Shown: positions 1-10,478 of the stretch, piece after piece
How the letters are laid out: each line of letters opens with the position of its first letter
How positions within the stretch are numbered: position 1 is the stretch's first letter
Assembly: GCF_000003815.2 (NCBI RefSeq)
Contig: NC_049982.1
Coordinates: 29,663,433 to 29,707,571 of the forward strand
Direction: 5' to 3'
DNA length: 44,139 nucleotides
Source: Branchiostoma floridae
Lineage: Eukaryota; Chordata; Leptocardii; Amphioxiformes; Branchiostomatidae
The notes under the pieces: generated by a model
Databases searched by the model: none
What the model saw: only the letters and a program-made list of their open reading frames with translations
Told to the model about the DNA's origin: nothing
Program-made: the position numbers and the translations under genes

Positions 1-12
1 TTGTATATTTGT

Positions 13-3000
13 CTAAGCATTTTCCGTGTTACCATACGAACCCCTGATTCTCTTGACCCCCCAGTTCCACGCTCCTGACAACGCTCCTGACAACCCTCTT
101 GACGCTGCCCCGCGTGCCACTGCCCCAAAAAAACTTCCACCCACTAATTCATCCACGCCTTTCACCACCTCACGTAGAAGTCCCTCCTTATATGGCAGTT
201 TGGGTACTTCCTGTAAAATTCTCCATGTCATTAGTAGTGCCACGGTTTGCTAAAACTCCACAAGATAGTGAACTAAATTGGAATGTTGTCATCCCCCCCC
301 CCCCTCTCAAAATTGAAAATATACCCGAGAACACAACGTTTCTTGGAATGAAATATACGAACATATGGGCTTACTCTTAACATTTTCTGGTATTTACATA
401 ATTGATAATGGGTTCTAGTTGTAGATAATCCCAACAACAAAATCCTCTTACCTTGATGTCTTTTAAGTTAATTTTGGGGGCCTTCTTTTCTTCAAAGTGT
501 GTCCTGATAGTAGCCTCCGCGGCAGAGAGACGGTCAGTTTTGATGTCACACTGTAACGCCACCAACTTACGGGAAATGTAAAGCACGGCAATCTTTCCAT
601 TTGGCACAGGAAGTCCTAAATGTTTGAAATAAAAATCTGATCAATTACACGATGTATATAGTACGTAACTGAAGAGCCTGACACCAAGTCATGGTAACTT
701 AGGGCATCCCGAACTGTCGCATGCCAACGGCTGGAGTTGAGGTTATGATTTTGCCCAGGTCACGTTTTCAAACGGGAGCCTGGCCGGGCTATATGTGTTG
801 ACAAGAAGTAGGATAAAAAAAGACAACATGCAAAAAAATCAACACGTAAGGAAAACCTTTTGTGCATATCTTTTTTTATACACAATTTTTATTTTCGTTT
901 AGATAAATATCCCAGCCGTTCAGCAAATGTTACCTAAACATTAGTTAGTAAACACATCAAATTATTAGCTTGGTAGTTTCATCACAAACTGAAGGTTAAG
1001 GTTTTACCCCCCCCCCCCAAAAAAATGGCGAATTGAGGCACGAGTGATATCTTAAACCAACTTGAAAACAAAATTTGATACAAGAAACTGCAACTTGCCT
1101 GAAATGGGCACATCCCTTTCAAGAAAGTCCAAGTTGTCACCTTTGATTTCGATTTGGCATTTCTTTGCAATTGTACTTCTGGAGTCATCCGTAGCATCTG
1201 AGTTTGGAAAAGAAAACAATTTTATTATTATTTATTAGGAAGTGCTAAGTGAAAAGGAGTTTTGGTTACGCATCGGAGGTATAAAAATGCTGCATTTGCA
1301 AAAATTTCAAAAAATTCTCAACAGGTGTATTTCTTGGGGAATGGATTTTGCTGTACCTTGATGATTCAAGAAACTGTGGATATATCTGTTAGATATTCAG
1401 TTAATTATTTAGGAGATTAATAGATTTCATTAAGTGTCTTGAAGCATAACGCAACTGTGACCATATTATAGACCCGTATATCTTTATATATTGTAAGCTT
1501 CATCTTACGTACCTTTCACAGTTAGTACATGTACTTTAAGCTTCTTGATGCGTGCGGGAAAAATTGGGTCCGTCATGGTGACGTCACTGGACCGGCTGTT
1601 TTCGTCATCAGATTGGTATGTCGTCCCTCTCGCGATTTGGAAGAAAGTCGTGCGGTAGTTGGACATCCTGTGGCACTGGAAATCCTCAGCTGAAATAAAA
1701 GAGAGAGAAAATCGTCAGACACATGCCTGTGTGTATGTGTGTACTTCTCCCGATATTTTAGTTCAGCACAACATATGAATGTATTAATCGTATGTGGGAG
1801 GCTTAAGAAGACGACGGTCAATGTTGATTTCATAGCTCCTTGATGTGTGGCCTTCGTAATGTAGAAAATTGTTCAGTTTTTGCATATTTCAACGTCAATA
1901 TAAAACTCTACAATGGCTCGCTCTAAATATGTCGTGGACGTTAGATGTCTTCAAATTTTGTTCAATATGTAAACATTTTATTCTTTGCTTGTGAATCGAC
2001 AAAACATTACCTTTCCAATCTCGGATGTCTGGTCTTGCGTACTGGACAGCTCCGATATGGTCCAGGAGGCTACGATTCCAATGACCGCCCCCACCGGCCT
2101 TCGTCGTACTGCAGCTGATGTGTAGATACCATCCTATTGGCACGTAAATGGAATCTAGGTCCAAGTCGGCCAAGTCTTTAGGCATACCTTTGCATTTGCC
2201 AAGCTCCTCTAGCAGACGACGGAGCGCGTCTTTCGCACCCTCTATAAGGAATTCGGTGAGGAGACCCAAAATAACCTTAACGCCGGGTGACGAACGCTCA
2301 AACTTTTTCATGACTGTTTTTCCTGCACATTGAATCGTTTCCGCTAGGCGGAGTATGTACGGCACGGGGTCTTTTTCGTTGATGATCGTCAGCAGATGAG
2401 GAGAGAGGTTGTATTCCTCTACAAACTGCTGGGCAACGTCATTTCCGAAGTACGGGGTGCCGAACGCGATCGACTTGACGTTGTCGGTTGGTTGATTGTT
2501 GGAGCGCAGGTGCATCATCATGTTTATGGCCACGATGTGTGCAACAGCGCCCCCTAGGCTGTGTCCGCAGACGACAATGCGGCTTTTGCTGTATTTCTTC
2601 AGGATGCGGTGAGCGGGAACGCGAAAGGCCAGGTCCATGAAGCCCGCATGGTATTTCCCGATAACCCCGGAGCAGTGATTGTCTCCACTTTGACCCGCTG
2701 CCTCTGGCCATAGCTTCAAGTCGGCCATGACGTCATTGAAGTCTGACGTACCTGTAGTGTAAGACATACACTTGTTGTGATGGTGATTGACATACCATAC
2801 ATTGGTGTTGAAAACCATTGACCACGTGAATAAAGGTACTAGTAGATGACGACAATAGTCAAGTCACTGACCTCATGCATCATTATGACACACAAACCAC
2901 CACTCAACTTCATTTTGTATACATTGCCATAGCAATGTATATACTAGATGATAAGACCCTCGCTGTGTCTCCTCTCAATCGTGCTTTTTGTATAGCATAG

Positions 3001-4670
3001 AGCCTGAATGTAGTATGTTTTCATGTCATTAGCAAATAGTCTATGGCAACATTCTGGATTTGTTTCACATTACACGTTTCTAAGAACAGTGCATAACATT
3101 TATCTATTGTAACAGTTACTTTATTAGATTAATTCCACTACTAGTATGTTGTAAGTTGTCTGTACAATACAACTTTAACTAAGTTTGCCATAGACTGTAC
3201 ACGCTCTACAAATGTTGTGCAATAAACTTTGACTTGACTTGACTTGACATAAGCGGCAGTGGAGGGGGTGTGTATAAACTTTCCGGCAATGTCGTCACAT
3301 GTCCGGAAGCTCACATATGCTTGCACTATACGTACGTAATTGGCCCCTTTGAATCTTGCTTCTTGCTACGTTGGCGTTGGTCAGCAGTCAGCCAATCAGA
3401 TATTCAACTCACCAGCCAATCACATTGCTTCTTGACCGTTGGTAGTGACGTGATTGGCTGATAGCTGCCGCTTCAACAGCAGGACGTTGAGTATCATCTG
3501 CTTGGCGGGCGGCTGGTCAGCGCCAACGCAGCAAGCAAAGCAACACAGGTCGTAGGCAGGTCCGCCAGTAAATGTGTGACAATGTCTTACCTTTGAATGC
3601 GACGAAAACCTCTTCTTTGTCTCGAGTTTCGGCCAGGAGGTACCGTACAGGACCATACCGGCTGACGCTGACCCGCTCAAAATTGTGCAGGTCCCGCTCT
3701 TCCTTAAAAAAACTGTCGAATGGCGTCGGTGTCGGGAAGGTCGGACAGATACACGGCCTCGGAGCAGATCACAGCCCGCTGGACATCCCCTGACTTCATA
3801 CTGACCCCTTCTGTCTTCAACTTGTACAGGTCTGTGGGTGATGATAGACATAGATCTTACAATTTGGGGTTACCTTAATAATTCTTAGAGTTAATACATA
3901 ATTAAATGCTCGTTTCCATTTTGAGAAATAACGCTGGTATTTAGGCATTATGTTGTTAACATTAATTCGACGGATGGCGGTTTTAAGCTGCAATATTTTG
4001 AAAATATTGCAGTTTACTTGAAACCACTTAAATACCTAAGATTTTTCATTCAAACAATTTAAGGACATACTATTAGGTTAACCCGCAGATAAAGGTAAAC
4101 CAGGCCTCATTATTTCGTTCATGGGTATCAACTTTTAATTTAAAGTCTTTTCTTTTAATTTGATTTACGGCGATGCCTCCCTCCAAAAACATTCAAGATC
4201 AGACCAATGATTCTGACCCAAATTGAAAGGAAACGTATGCCCAAAACGTAAAGCTACCTTGAATTATTCATACGAATTGAAAAGGTACTTTATAAAGCTA
4301 TAACGGTTTACATTAACATTTAACGAAGTTTAAAACTAGTACCTTCTTCTTCTCCTTCTTCTTCGTCCTCTCCTCCCCCCACCTCGTATTCTGCGTTGAC
4401 CTGTAATTTCGAAAACGGCTTGGTGGGTGGGCCCTTGTGGAATCTGGTCAACTGTGTCTTCTTGTCTGTGACTACTTTAGGATAGAAATCTAACTTGAAA
4501 ACTTCTTTCAGATTATGTGGGGTGGCGTCTTTGAGTTCAAGTCTTTTCGTCCTCACAGATGAGGTGCCCGTTTGCGACGGTCGGGTGAAGACGGCGGTGT
4601 CCAGGATGATTCCAGGCCCTTCCGGTAGGGGGTGCACTTGACTGGCATTTACGCTGGCGCAAGTCCCCAT
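13..4670 (-). CDS. Class 3 (alpha/beta-hydrolase) lipase, seven exons, frameshifted in exon 2
   Basis: Exons in transcript order are 4343-4670, 3591-3831, 2011-2751, 1513-1689, 1099-1197, 452-615 and 13-210. Splice phases agree at every junction, giving about 648 residues. The start at 4670 gives MGTCAS, a good N-myristoylation signal (Gly2, Ser6) with Cys4 available for palmitoylation. It is followed by about 110 unrecognised residues ending in an acidic stretch. Exons 2-3 encode the lipase fold: VFVAFKGT (oxyanion region), GHSLGG (nucleophile Ser codon 2558-2560), NEKDPVPY (probable catalytic Asp) and LLDHIG (probable catalytic His). This family hydrolyses acylglycerols; membrane anchoring would place it on the cytosolic face of a membrane (inference). 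The last four exons are unrecognised and end GNTENA-stop. Exon 2 has an A7 run that breaks the frame by one base. The intron after 1099 has a GC donor. It could be a diacylglycerol-lipase-like enzyme, but the sequence does not fix the substrate. Confidence 0.8.
3090..3248 (+). repeat. Retroposon-like 3' tail ending in (TTGAC)n
   Basis: The segment ends in GTGCAATAAACTTTGACTTG followed by further TTGAC copies. A short tandem tail after an AATAAA-like motif is typical of 3' ends of CR1/L2-type LINEs or SINEs that use them. It lies in the lipase intron between exons 2 and 3. The 5' end is a guess and no coding part is seen. Confidence 0.3.
3706..3712 (-). other. Homopolymer frameshift in lipase exon 2
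   Basis: Seven A on the plus strand (seven T in the transcript) sit where six would keep the frame. Before the run the reading frame gives DTDAIRQFF, then hits a stop. One base over, it continues as KEERDLHNFERVSV and leads straight into RYLLAETRDKEEVFVAFKG. Both flanks look like normal lipase coding sequence and both splice phases fit. This is either an assembly or sequencing indel in a homopolymer or a recent disabling mutation. Confidence 0.75.
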
Positions 4671-4973
4671 GTTTTCGTTTCAGGTATTGCTATAACGGTA
4701 AATAAAAAAAAAAGAACATACGTTAACGTATTTGTACAACACTTGTACAAGGAAATGAGCATCGACTTAAGGATGTTCATTTACTTCAACCCTAAACTAG
4801 TTCCAGTACCAAGAAAACGGTAAGGGGGCCTGAAACTGAATTTGATGTCATCAAGTCCTGCCAACATACCGACTAAAATCTACCCATACCGTCTTGAGTT
4901 AAATACATACGAAAACACTTAACAAGGAAGCACAGCAAACGCAGTACTGAACAACACACACAGAAATACGGAG

Positions 4974-4975
<2 letters not shown>

Positions 4976-5008
<33 letters not shown>

Positions 5009-5018
5009 CTCTCACACT

Positions 5019-5087
<69 letters not shown>

Positions 5088-5095
5088 ACTATTCC
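4976..5095. repeat. Compound (AC)n-(CT)n-(AT)n microsatellite
   Basis: A nearly pure AC run is interrupted by CTCTCT, then followed by a second AC run and about 20 AT units. Alternating AC can adopt Z-DNA and the AT run can extrude as a cruciform. Length is probably polymorphic. Confidence 0.95.
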
Positions 5096-5460
5096 ATACA
5101 CACGACATAGCACACACACAAATGCACAGACATGTATTCATACACAAAAACACGCGTGCAACGCGGTAATATTATAGTTGCTTGACCAAAGTCATTGTTC
5201 AAAGGGTTTCTTTAGACTTTCAAAGTAGGCTATAGCGATAGTATTGGGTTTCCTGTGGTAAACAATGCATGGGTGATATCATTACATTTGTACAGGTATA
5301 AGTACATTCAGTCCAGGGTGTTACCAGGCAACATCCACTCATGCAGGCAAAGAAGTCGGGGAATATGATATGGTGTTTTTATAACAGAAAAAAATCCAGT
5401 CGCCTTAAAAACATGTGATTTACAGCACACATTAACTTGCGAATCGACCCTTTCTTCTTC

Positions 5461-5697
5461 GTTTGTGTTTGTGTGTTTATGTTTGTGTGTGTTTGTGTGT
5501 GTGTATGTGTGATTATGTTTGTGTGTGTTTGTGTGTGTTTGTGTGTGAGTGTGTGTGTGTGATTCCGCATGTGTGTGAGTGTGTACTATGTGTTTGTGTG
5601 TGTGTTTATGTGTTTGTGTGTGTTTATGTGTGTGTGTGTGTGTGTGCGTGTGTGTGTTTATGTGTGTGTGTGTGTATGTGTGTGTATAAAATGTGTG
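5461..5697. repeat. GT-rich imperfect microsatellite
   Basis: About 240 bases are dominated by GTGTGT with interspersed TTT and ATG. It is open in several frames on both strands only because stops are absent from GT/AC repeats; it does not look coding. Confidence 0.95.
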
Positions 5698-6176
5698 AGA
5701 ATACAACTCGGTATATTCCTATCACCCAAGGTAAACCAGCCTCACCACGCCCCATGAAAGGACGCAGGGAAATTCGATCCGCGAAAGGGAAAGGACCGAG
5801 GTTTGTTTTGATGTCATACCCACTCCAGAAAACACAAATTTCAATTCAAATTGAGAAAATGTTGTTGTACTCGGGGACAAAGTCGTAAAAAAAGGAAGAA
5901 GCTAGCTTAGAAAGTGGAAGTTCGAAACGACTGAAACTGTATCCTTGTGGTTGCCTTTGAATGTTTCTTAACCTTTATCGCAAAGACGTAAGCCATATGA
6001 ACACGTTAGTAACGATATAAAAATAGTACGTAATGAGCCCAGAACTTGCTCATGGAACCCACTGCAAATATAGGCTACTTAGAATTTGCCCATAGCTAGC
6101 CTTGCATTCACGGCCACCACACGTTGAAAGCGTTATACAACAATAAGGGTATTTTCAAGAAAAGTATTAAACTTAC

Positions 6177-6357
6177 CTTGAAAATACAAAAGTTGGTTCA
6201 AAGTTGTGTCCCCCACAGTCACAGCGTTTCTTACTACAATGTTCCGTCGTCTCTGGGGTGCTTGGCGCTTCCCTAGCTCGACATTTGTCCTTCCGAGAAC
6301 TTTCACTTTTGAAGATGTTTTCTTCGCGTCGCTACGTTTAAATGTCACGTAGGTTAC
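6177..6357 (-). CDS. Orphan candidate exon, unrecognised protein
   Basis: A 181-base open segment is bounded by a good acceptor (TATCAG before GTAACC) and a strong donor (TTTCAAG then GTAAGT). It enters in phase 0 and reads VTYVTFKRSDAKK at the start and TTLNQLLYFQ at the end. The middle is basic (GKRQAPQRRR) with beta-strand-like alternation, loosely reminiscent of OB-fold proteins, but I do not recognise it. It has no start codon and no neighbouring exon was found. It could be an internal exon of an otherwise unseen gene, a decayed transposon exon, or a chance ORF. Confidence 0.3.
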
Positions 6358-8083
6358 CTGATATCATTTAGTTCTCCACGGTAGCCAGTTTCGGTGCCTT
6401 ACCTCCTTTTTTCATGTTTGCCAAGGATATGTGTGTGTTTTTGTCTGTGTATGTATGCGTATGTTTTTTTCCCTTTTTACTATGCCAGTTTAATTTTGGG
6501 GTATTTTCATGATGAAAATTGCATGAATTTTAACATGAAATTATATGCCGCGTTGTTATTTTGATGACATGGCGTCTTCTAGCTATAGGGAGACAACATG
6601 GCGCTTGCTTCTTTGATGACATGGTGTCTTCTACTGTTACAACATGGCGTCTGCTATTTTGATGACATTTCTTCTTCTTTGGACAATTGTAAACAATGCA
6701 TCTCCTACTTTCGTCACTTTCACAACATAGCGTTGTAAAGGGATTTTTGAAACGTTCAAACCACAAATAAAGGGTTGCATTTGCTGTGACAATTTTTTTG
6801 CTAACGATAGGTGAGATGGTTGTGCTCTGAATTAGGCGTTATCATTATTAAAAGTGGTTTCTCGCTGCAATTGGGGCACCGGTACGCCAATGCGGGATTC
6901 GAAAGATTACTCAACGAATTTCAGAGATGAAGAACTAAATTTCTTATAATTACGTTTTGTGTATCCGTTGTCTTCTAAGCTATTCGTTTACGTATTATGC
7001 ATTATCTGAAGTATATAACAAACGGCGAAAATAACTCAACAGTGCCGCAGAGAACGGACCCCGTAGTGCCACAAAAGTGCCCCATGTGCTTCCGTTCCTT
7101 TGCCTCTCATTCCTCACTTATTTCCTACTTATACAGAACGTTTCGTACTTATCACGATCATTTCATATTTATTAGTCTATACAATTGTAAATTTAACAGT
7201 AAGTTTGTTTAATGATTTAATTCATAGACGAAGCATGATTGAATATTTCACAATAAATATTTATTGATCGTCCTTTAAAGATGTACAACAAAAGTTGAAA
7301 TTGAGTTCCTTAAACACATATTAAAAGTGCTATATGGTGAGTGATGGAAATATTTTCATAGAAGAAAACTCTTGAAAATTCAGAGAATAATCATTATTTC
7401 ATGCTAAACAGATTAAAGAGAAATCTCCATGTATGTGACAAATAGCATTTATACCTCAAGCAAAAAAGAATAATTGATCATAGAAAATAAAGTCACAAAG
7501 ATATCAACATTACAAGTAGCTAGTATAAAAGAGACAAAAGTTATGCTTATTCAAGCATCATTACAAAGGAATAACTTAATAGTTGATGCTAAAAGGGAAT
7601 CTTGGCTCTATCACCTTGACTACGATGTAAACTAAAGAAATGCAACCAACGTTTCTAGCAGTGTAACATGTCATCTGCTCTACCGTGGATCAGCCAGGCT
7701 CTCTTCGGGGCAGGTTAAGCTTCCTACCGCCGAGTTACTCTTTCGCACTCCGTAGGTGTTGTACGAGAAATCGTGTTTGGTTGGTTAGTATTACTTAAAC
7801 TCCTACCGGGTGCCAAAAGTTACCCAGGCCGCAGAAAGTCTCACTTCTTCCAAGGAGAACCTGATGAACCCGCGGTTAACTTATTACTGGTTACTTGCTG
7901 TGGGCATCGTATTTTTTTTGGTTTTGTACAGCTGCAGAGAAAGTCCAAGTATTGTCGCTCTAACCATTTTGGTTGTCGTTTTGNNNNNNNNNNNNNNNNN
8001 NNNNNNNNNNNNNNNNNNNNNNNNNNNNNNNNNNNNNNNNNNNNNNNNNNNNNNNNNNNNNNNNNNNNNNNNNNNNNNNNNNN
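6358..8083. other. Intergenic region without recognised gene
   Basis: Between 6530 and 6680 short direct repeats of a GATGACATGGCGTCTTCT-like unit occur about four times. The rest is AT-rich with no convincing ORF. It ends in the assembly gap behind the first LRR gene. Confidence 0.5.
7984..8083. other. Assembly gap, 100 N
   Basis: Exactly 100 N, the conventional size for a gap of unknown length. It interrupts the decayed 3' part of the LRR gene tail. Confidence 1.
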
Positions 8084-8240
8084 TGATTTGATTTTTGGTA
8101 TTTGTCAAAGATGTAACAGCGGTAGTCTCTGAAAACTCACGACTATTGTTGTAGCAGTGAGACGAAGCGTTGGCTCCGAAACCTCATGTCTATTGTAATT
8201 GTAGTGGTGCAAGGACAGATCATGAGGACGGATCATTAAC
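8084..8240 (-). pseudogene. Decayed continuation of the LRR receptor tail beyond the stop codon
   Basis: Downstream of the stop at 8241-8243, sequence similar to the tail of the plus-strand paralogue continues. It can be read as fragments such as SCHYNYNRHEVSEPT-like and EFSETTAVTSLTN, but with further stops and frame breaks. The homologous part runs up to the N gap. This shows the ancestral tail was longer and that the present stop is derived. Confidence 0.6.
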
Positions 8241-10478
8241 TTAATCCTCGTTTATTTGGTTGTAGCTGTTTGTCACAGGTGCGTTCGAAGTTGGCTCCGA
8301 AACCTCTTGACTATTGTTGTAGTGGCGCAAGGGCGGATCGTACACTTCATCCTCGTTTATTTGGTTGTAGGCGTTGCCGTCTGTTTGGCTATCCTCTGTC
8401 TGTGGAGCATGCGGTTCTGAATTACGACTGTGCATCGGATTCCGCTGTAACAAGCTGTCGATGTTTGAAAGAGGAATATTTGGTTGGCTGTTGTTGGCGT
8501 TTGTTATGGCTGCGTTCAAAGTTGGCTCCGAAATCTCGCCACTGTCGCTGTAGTGGTGTAATGAGGGATCGTACACTTCATCTTCGTTTATTTGGTTGTA
8601 GGCGTTACCGTCTGTTTGGCTATCCTCTGTCTGGAGACCTTGTTGCTGTGAGTTGCGGTTGTACATCGGGTTCCGCTGTAACAAGCTGTCGATGTTTGAA
8701 AGAGGAATGTTTGGTTGGCTGTTGTTTTCTGTGTCTTGACCCAGCGATGATGCTCTTCCATGCGGTGCCTGAAATGGACTGTTGCCGCCTCTGTTGCCGT
8801 CACGATTATGCATATGTATTTTCCACCGTCCATGACAGATCAACGCAATGATAATCAGAGCCACAAAGACAGGAATGAAAATTGGAAGAATCCACAGATT
8901 TGTAACGACGAAAACATAGTGAGGTGACCGTGTCACTCCAACTGTTGCCTCAGTTGCATCATCCAGCACTGTTTTGGTTGTATGAACATTTGATGGCATA
9001 CTCATGGTGTTGTTGCTAGGACTACTACCATTTGTATTTATGAGCATTTCCTTCGTTTTTGTAGGAGAAAGACTGCCGTTTCTCACGCTATTGTCGTCTC
9101 CTTGTATTGTCCAAGACACGTTGAAGACCGAGACTTGTTTGATGTCATGTACGAAAGTAAGGCAGGTCACTCTTGACGTAGAATGTATCCTTCCGCTTTC
9201 CCCTTCTCTCCACGGTACTCCAGACTCCACGACGTCTCCTTCTTTAGAATTATTCACCACCACACTGATACCCTGTTCCTTGTACACACCTGGATTTGGA
9301 CTCATTTCAAAGCCGGAGACTCGTAGAGTAGATGCGCCCTTCAAAGAAAACGTCAACCCGCCCGATTCTTCCCATGCCATCAGACAAGGAGTTAAAAAAG
9401 ATTCGTCTACATATTCTGTATCATTCTTTACTATGATGACGAAAGGAGGATGTAATGTAAAGTTGTCAGACCGAGTCTCTAACCGACCACACGCCTTTGG
9501 ATAGTCGGACTTGCTTTTGGACACATCTATTGCGAACCTATCTTCCATTACATCATAATTCATAGCCAGAACCATGTCAGCCGCTTCCAAGCGTATCAGC
9601 TGCTTTGAAGTTTGGAGACAACTTGTGAGCACAACTTCCCATGCCATGTTTAGCAAAGTATGGACGCCTGAGATGAGGCGATTTCCACTTAGTACGACTA
9701 AAGTATTAATTCTGGTAAAGGCATCTTCGTGCACGCATACTAAGTTGTTGTGTGCCAAGTCCAGAGTNNNNNNNNNNNNNNNNNNNNNNNNNNNNNNNNN
9801 NNNNNNNNNNNNNNNNNNNNNNNNNNNNNNNNNNNNNNNNNNNNNNNNNNNNNNNNNNNNNNNNNNNAGTACGTCAAGTCCGATGAACCACTGACTATCC
9901 ACCTCTCCTAGCATGTTACTCGATAGCCCTAAAAACTCGAGTTTGTCTAGATTTTTGAAGCATCTAGGTTCTAAACTGGAAATCGCGTTTCTAGATAGCG
10001 AAAGAAACTGCAAGCTGTATTTTCCCCTCGAATGTGAACCGCCGAACCAGTTTCTGGACACGTGCTTCAACATGTTATGGTCTAGATACAGGTAATGTAG
10101 CTCGAAAAAGTCTTTGAATGTGGCATAACTCAGTTCAGTTATCTCTGCATAGACGAAGGATAGAGTTTGAAGGTGTGAATGATCGACAGCAGCTAGTTTG
10201 TGGAAAGATAATGGTCCCAGTGGAAAACCTCTCACGCCGAGTCGCTTTACACCAGGAAAACAGATCATTTCTGATGAATATTCGTAGCTGGGTCGACCAT
10301 TGTGACATACAGTGCATTGATAGCGATCTCTTGGGAATGCTTTCTGTAGAATGGACCCGCAACTAGTATCCGACCATTCGTACATTTTGCATGTAGAAAA
10401 GCAAGTCTGAGCTGCTAGAAGAGCATTCAGTAGCCACAAGACAAAAATTATCAAAACGACAGTTTTGCACTGGCTCAT
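8241..10478 (-). CDS. LRR type I membrane receptor, tail truncated by a nonsense codon
   Basis: This intronless ORF of 745 codons (34 of them in an N gap) is a close paralogue of the plus-strand gene at 25184. Residues 1-23 form a signal peptide (VVLIIFVLWLLNALLAA). A Cys-rich cap (TCFSTC, CTVC) and about six leucine-rich repeats follow, e.g. HYLYLDHNMLKHVSRNWF and LEFLGLSSNMLGEVDSQWF. Next come an unrecognised ~250-residue ectodomain with N-glycosylation sites and one transmembrane helix (LWILPIFIPVFVALIIIALI). The cytosolic tail has two module types: one with LLQRNPMY (second copy LLQRNPMH) and one with YNQINEDEVYDP plus HYS/HYN motifs. Translation ends at SYNQINED-stop, where the paralogue has GAA for this TAA. 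NPxY motifs are known PTB-domain and endocytic-adaptor ligands; a receptor role is an inference. No intracellular enzyme domain is present. Confidence 0.85.
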   Translation of the reverse strand: MSQCKTVVLIIFVLWLLNALLAAQTCFSTCKMYEWSDTSCGSILQKAFPRDRYQCTVCHNGRPSYEYSSEMICFPGVKRLGVRGFPLGPLSFHKLAAVDHSHLQTLSFVYAEITELSYATFKDFFELHYLYLDHNMLKHVSRNWFGGSHSRGKYSLQFLSLSRNAISSLEPRCFKNLDKLEFLGLSSNMLGEVDSQWFIGLDVXXXXXXXXXXXXXXXXXXXXXXXXXXXXXXXXXXTLDLAHNNLVCVHEDAFTRINTLVVLSGNRLISGVHTLLNMAWEVVLTSCLQTSKQLIRLEAADMVLAMNYDVMEDRFAIDVSKSKSDYPKACGRLETRSDNFTLHPPFVIIVKNDTEYVDESFLTPCLMAWEESGGLTFSLKGASTLRVSGFEMSPNPGVYKEQGISVVVNNSKEGDVVESGVPWREGESGRIHSTSRVTCLTFVHDIKQVSVFNVSWTIQGDDNSVRNGSLSPTKTKEMLINTNGSSPSNNTMSMPSNVHTTKTVLDDATEATVGVTRSPHYVFVVTNLWILPIFIPVFVALIIIALICHGRWKIHMHNRDGNRGGNSPFQAPHGRASSLGQDTENNSQPNIPLSNIDSLLQRNPMYNRNSQQQGLQTEDSQTDGNAYNQINEDEVYDPSLHHYSDSGEISEPTLNAAITNANNSQPNIPLSNIDSLLQRNPMHSRNSEPHAPQTEDSQTDGNAYNQINEDEVYDPPLRHYNNSQEVSEPTSNAPVTNSYNQINED
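9768..9867. other. Assembly gap, 100 N, inside the LRR domain
   Basis: The gap falls between the fourth and last recognisable LRR of the minus-strand receptor. Reading frame is preserved only because the placeholder happens to fit; true missing length is unknown. In the paralogue the equivalent interval is about one LRR long. Confidence 1.

Larger units (their letters stand above)
4671..6176. other. Intergenic region with microsatellites, no gene seen
   Basis: This is the 5' flank of the lipase gene. It contains an (AC)n/(AT)n block near 5.0 kb and a GT-rich block near 5.5-5.7 kb. Open frames here are low-complexity artefacts of dinucleotide repeats. No promoter motif stands out. Confidence 0.6.

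Noticed and set aside
5308-5888. ORFs rich in His-Thr or Cys-Val
   Set aside because: Translations of GT/AC microsatellites.
9004-9504. 166-codon plus-strand ORF
   Set aside because: Antisense of the LRR receptor ectodomain, which has signal peptide, LRR and TM support on the minus strand.
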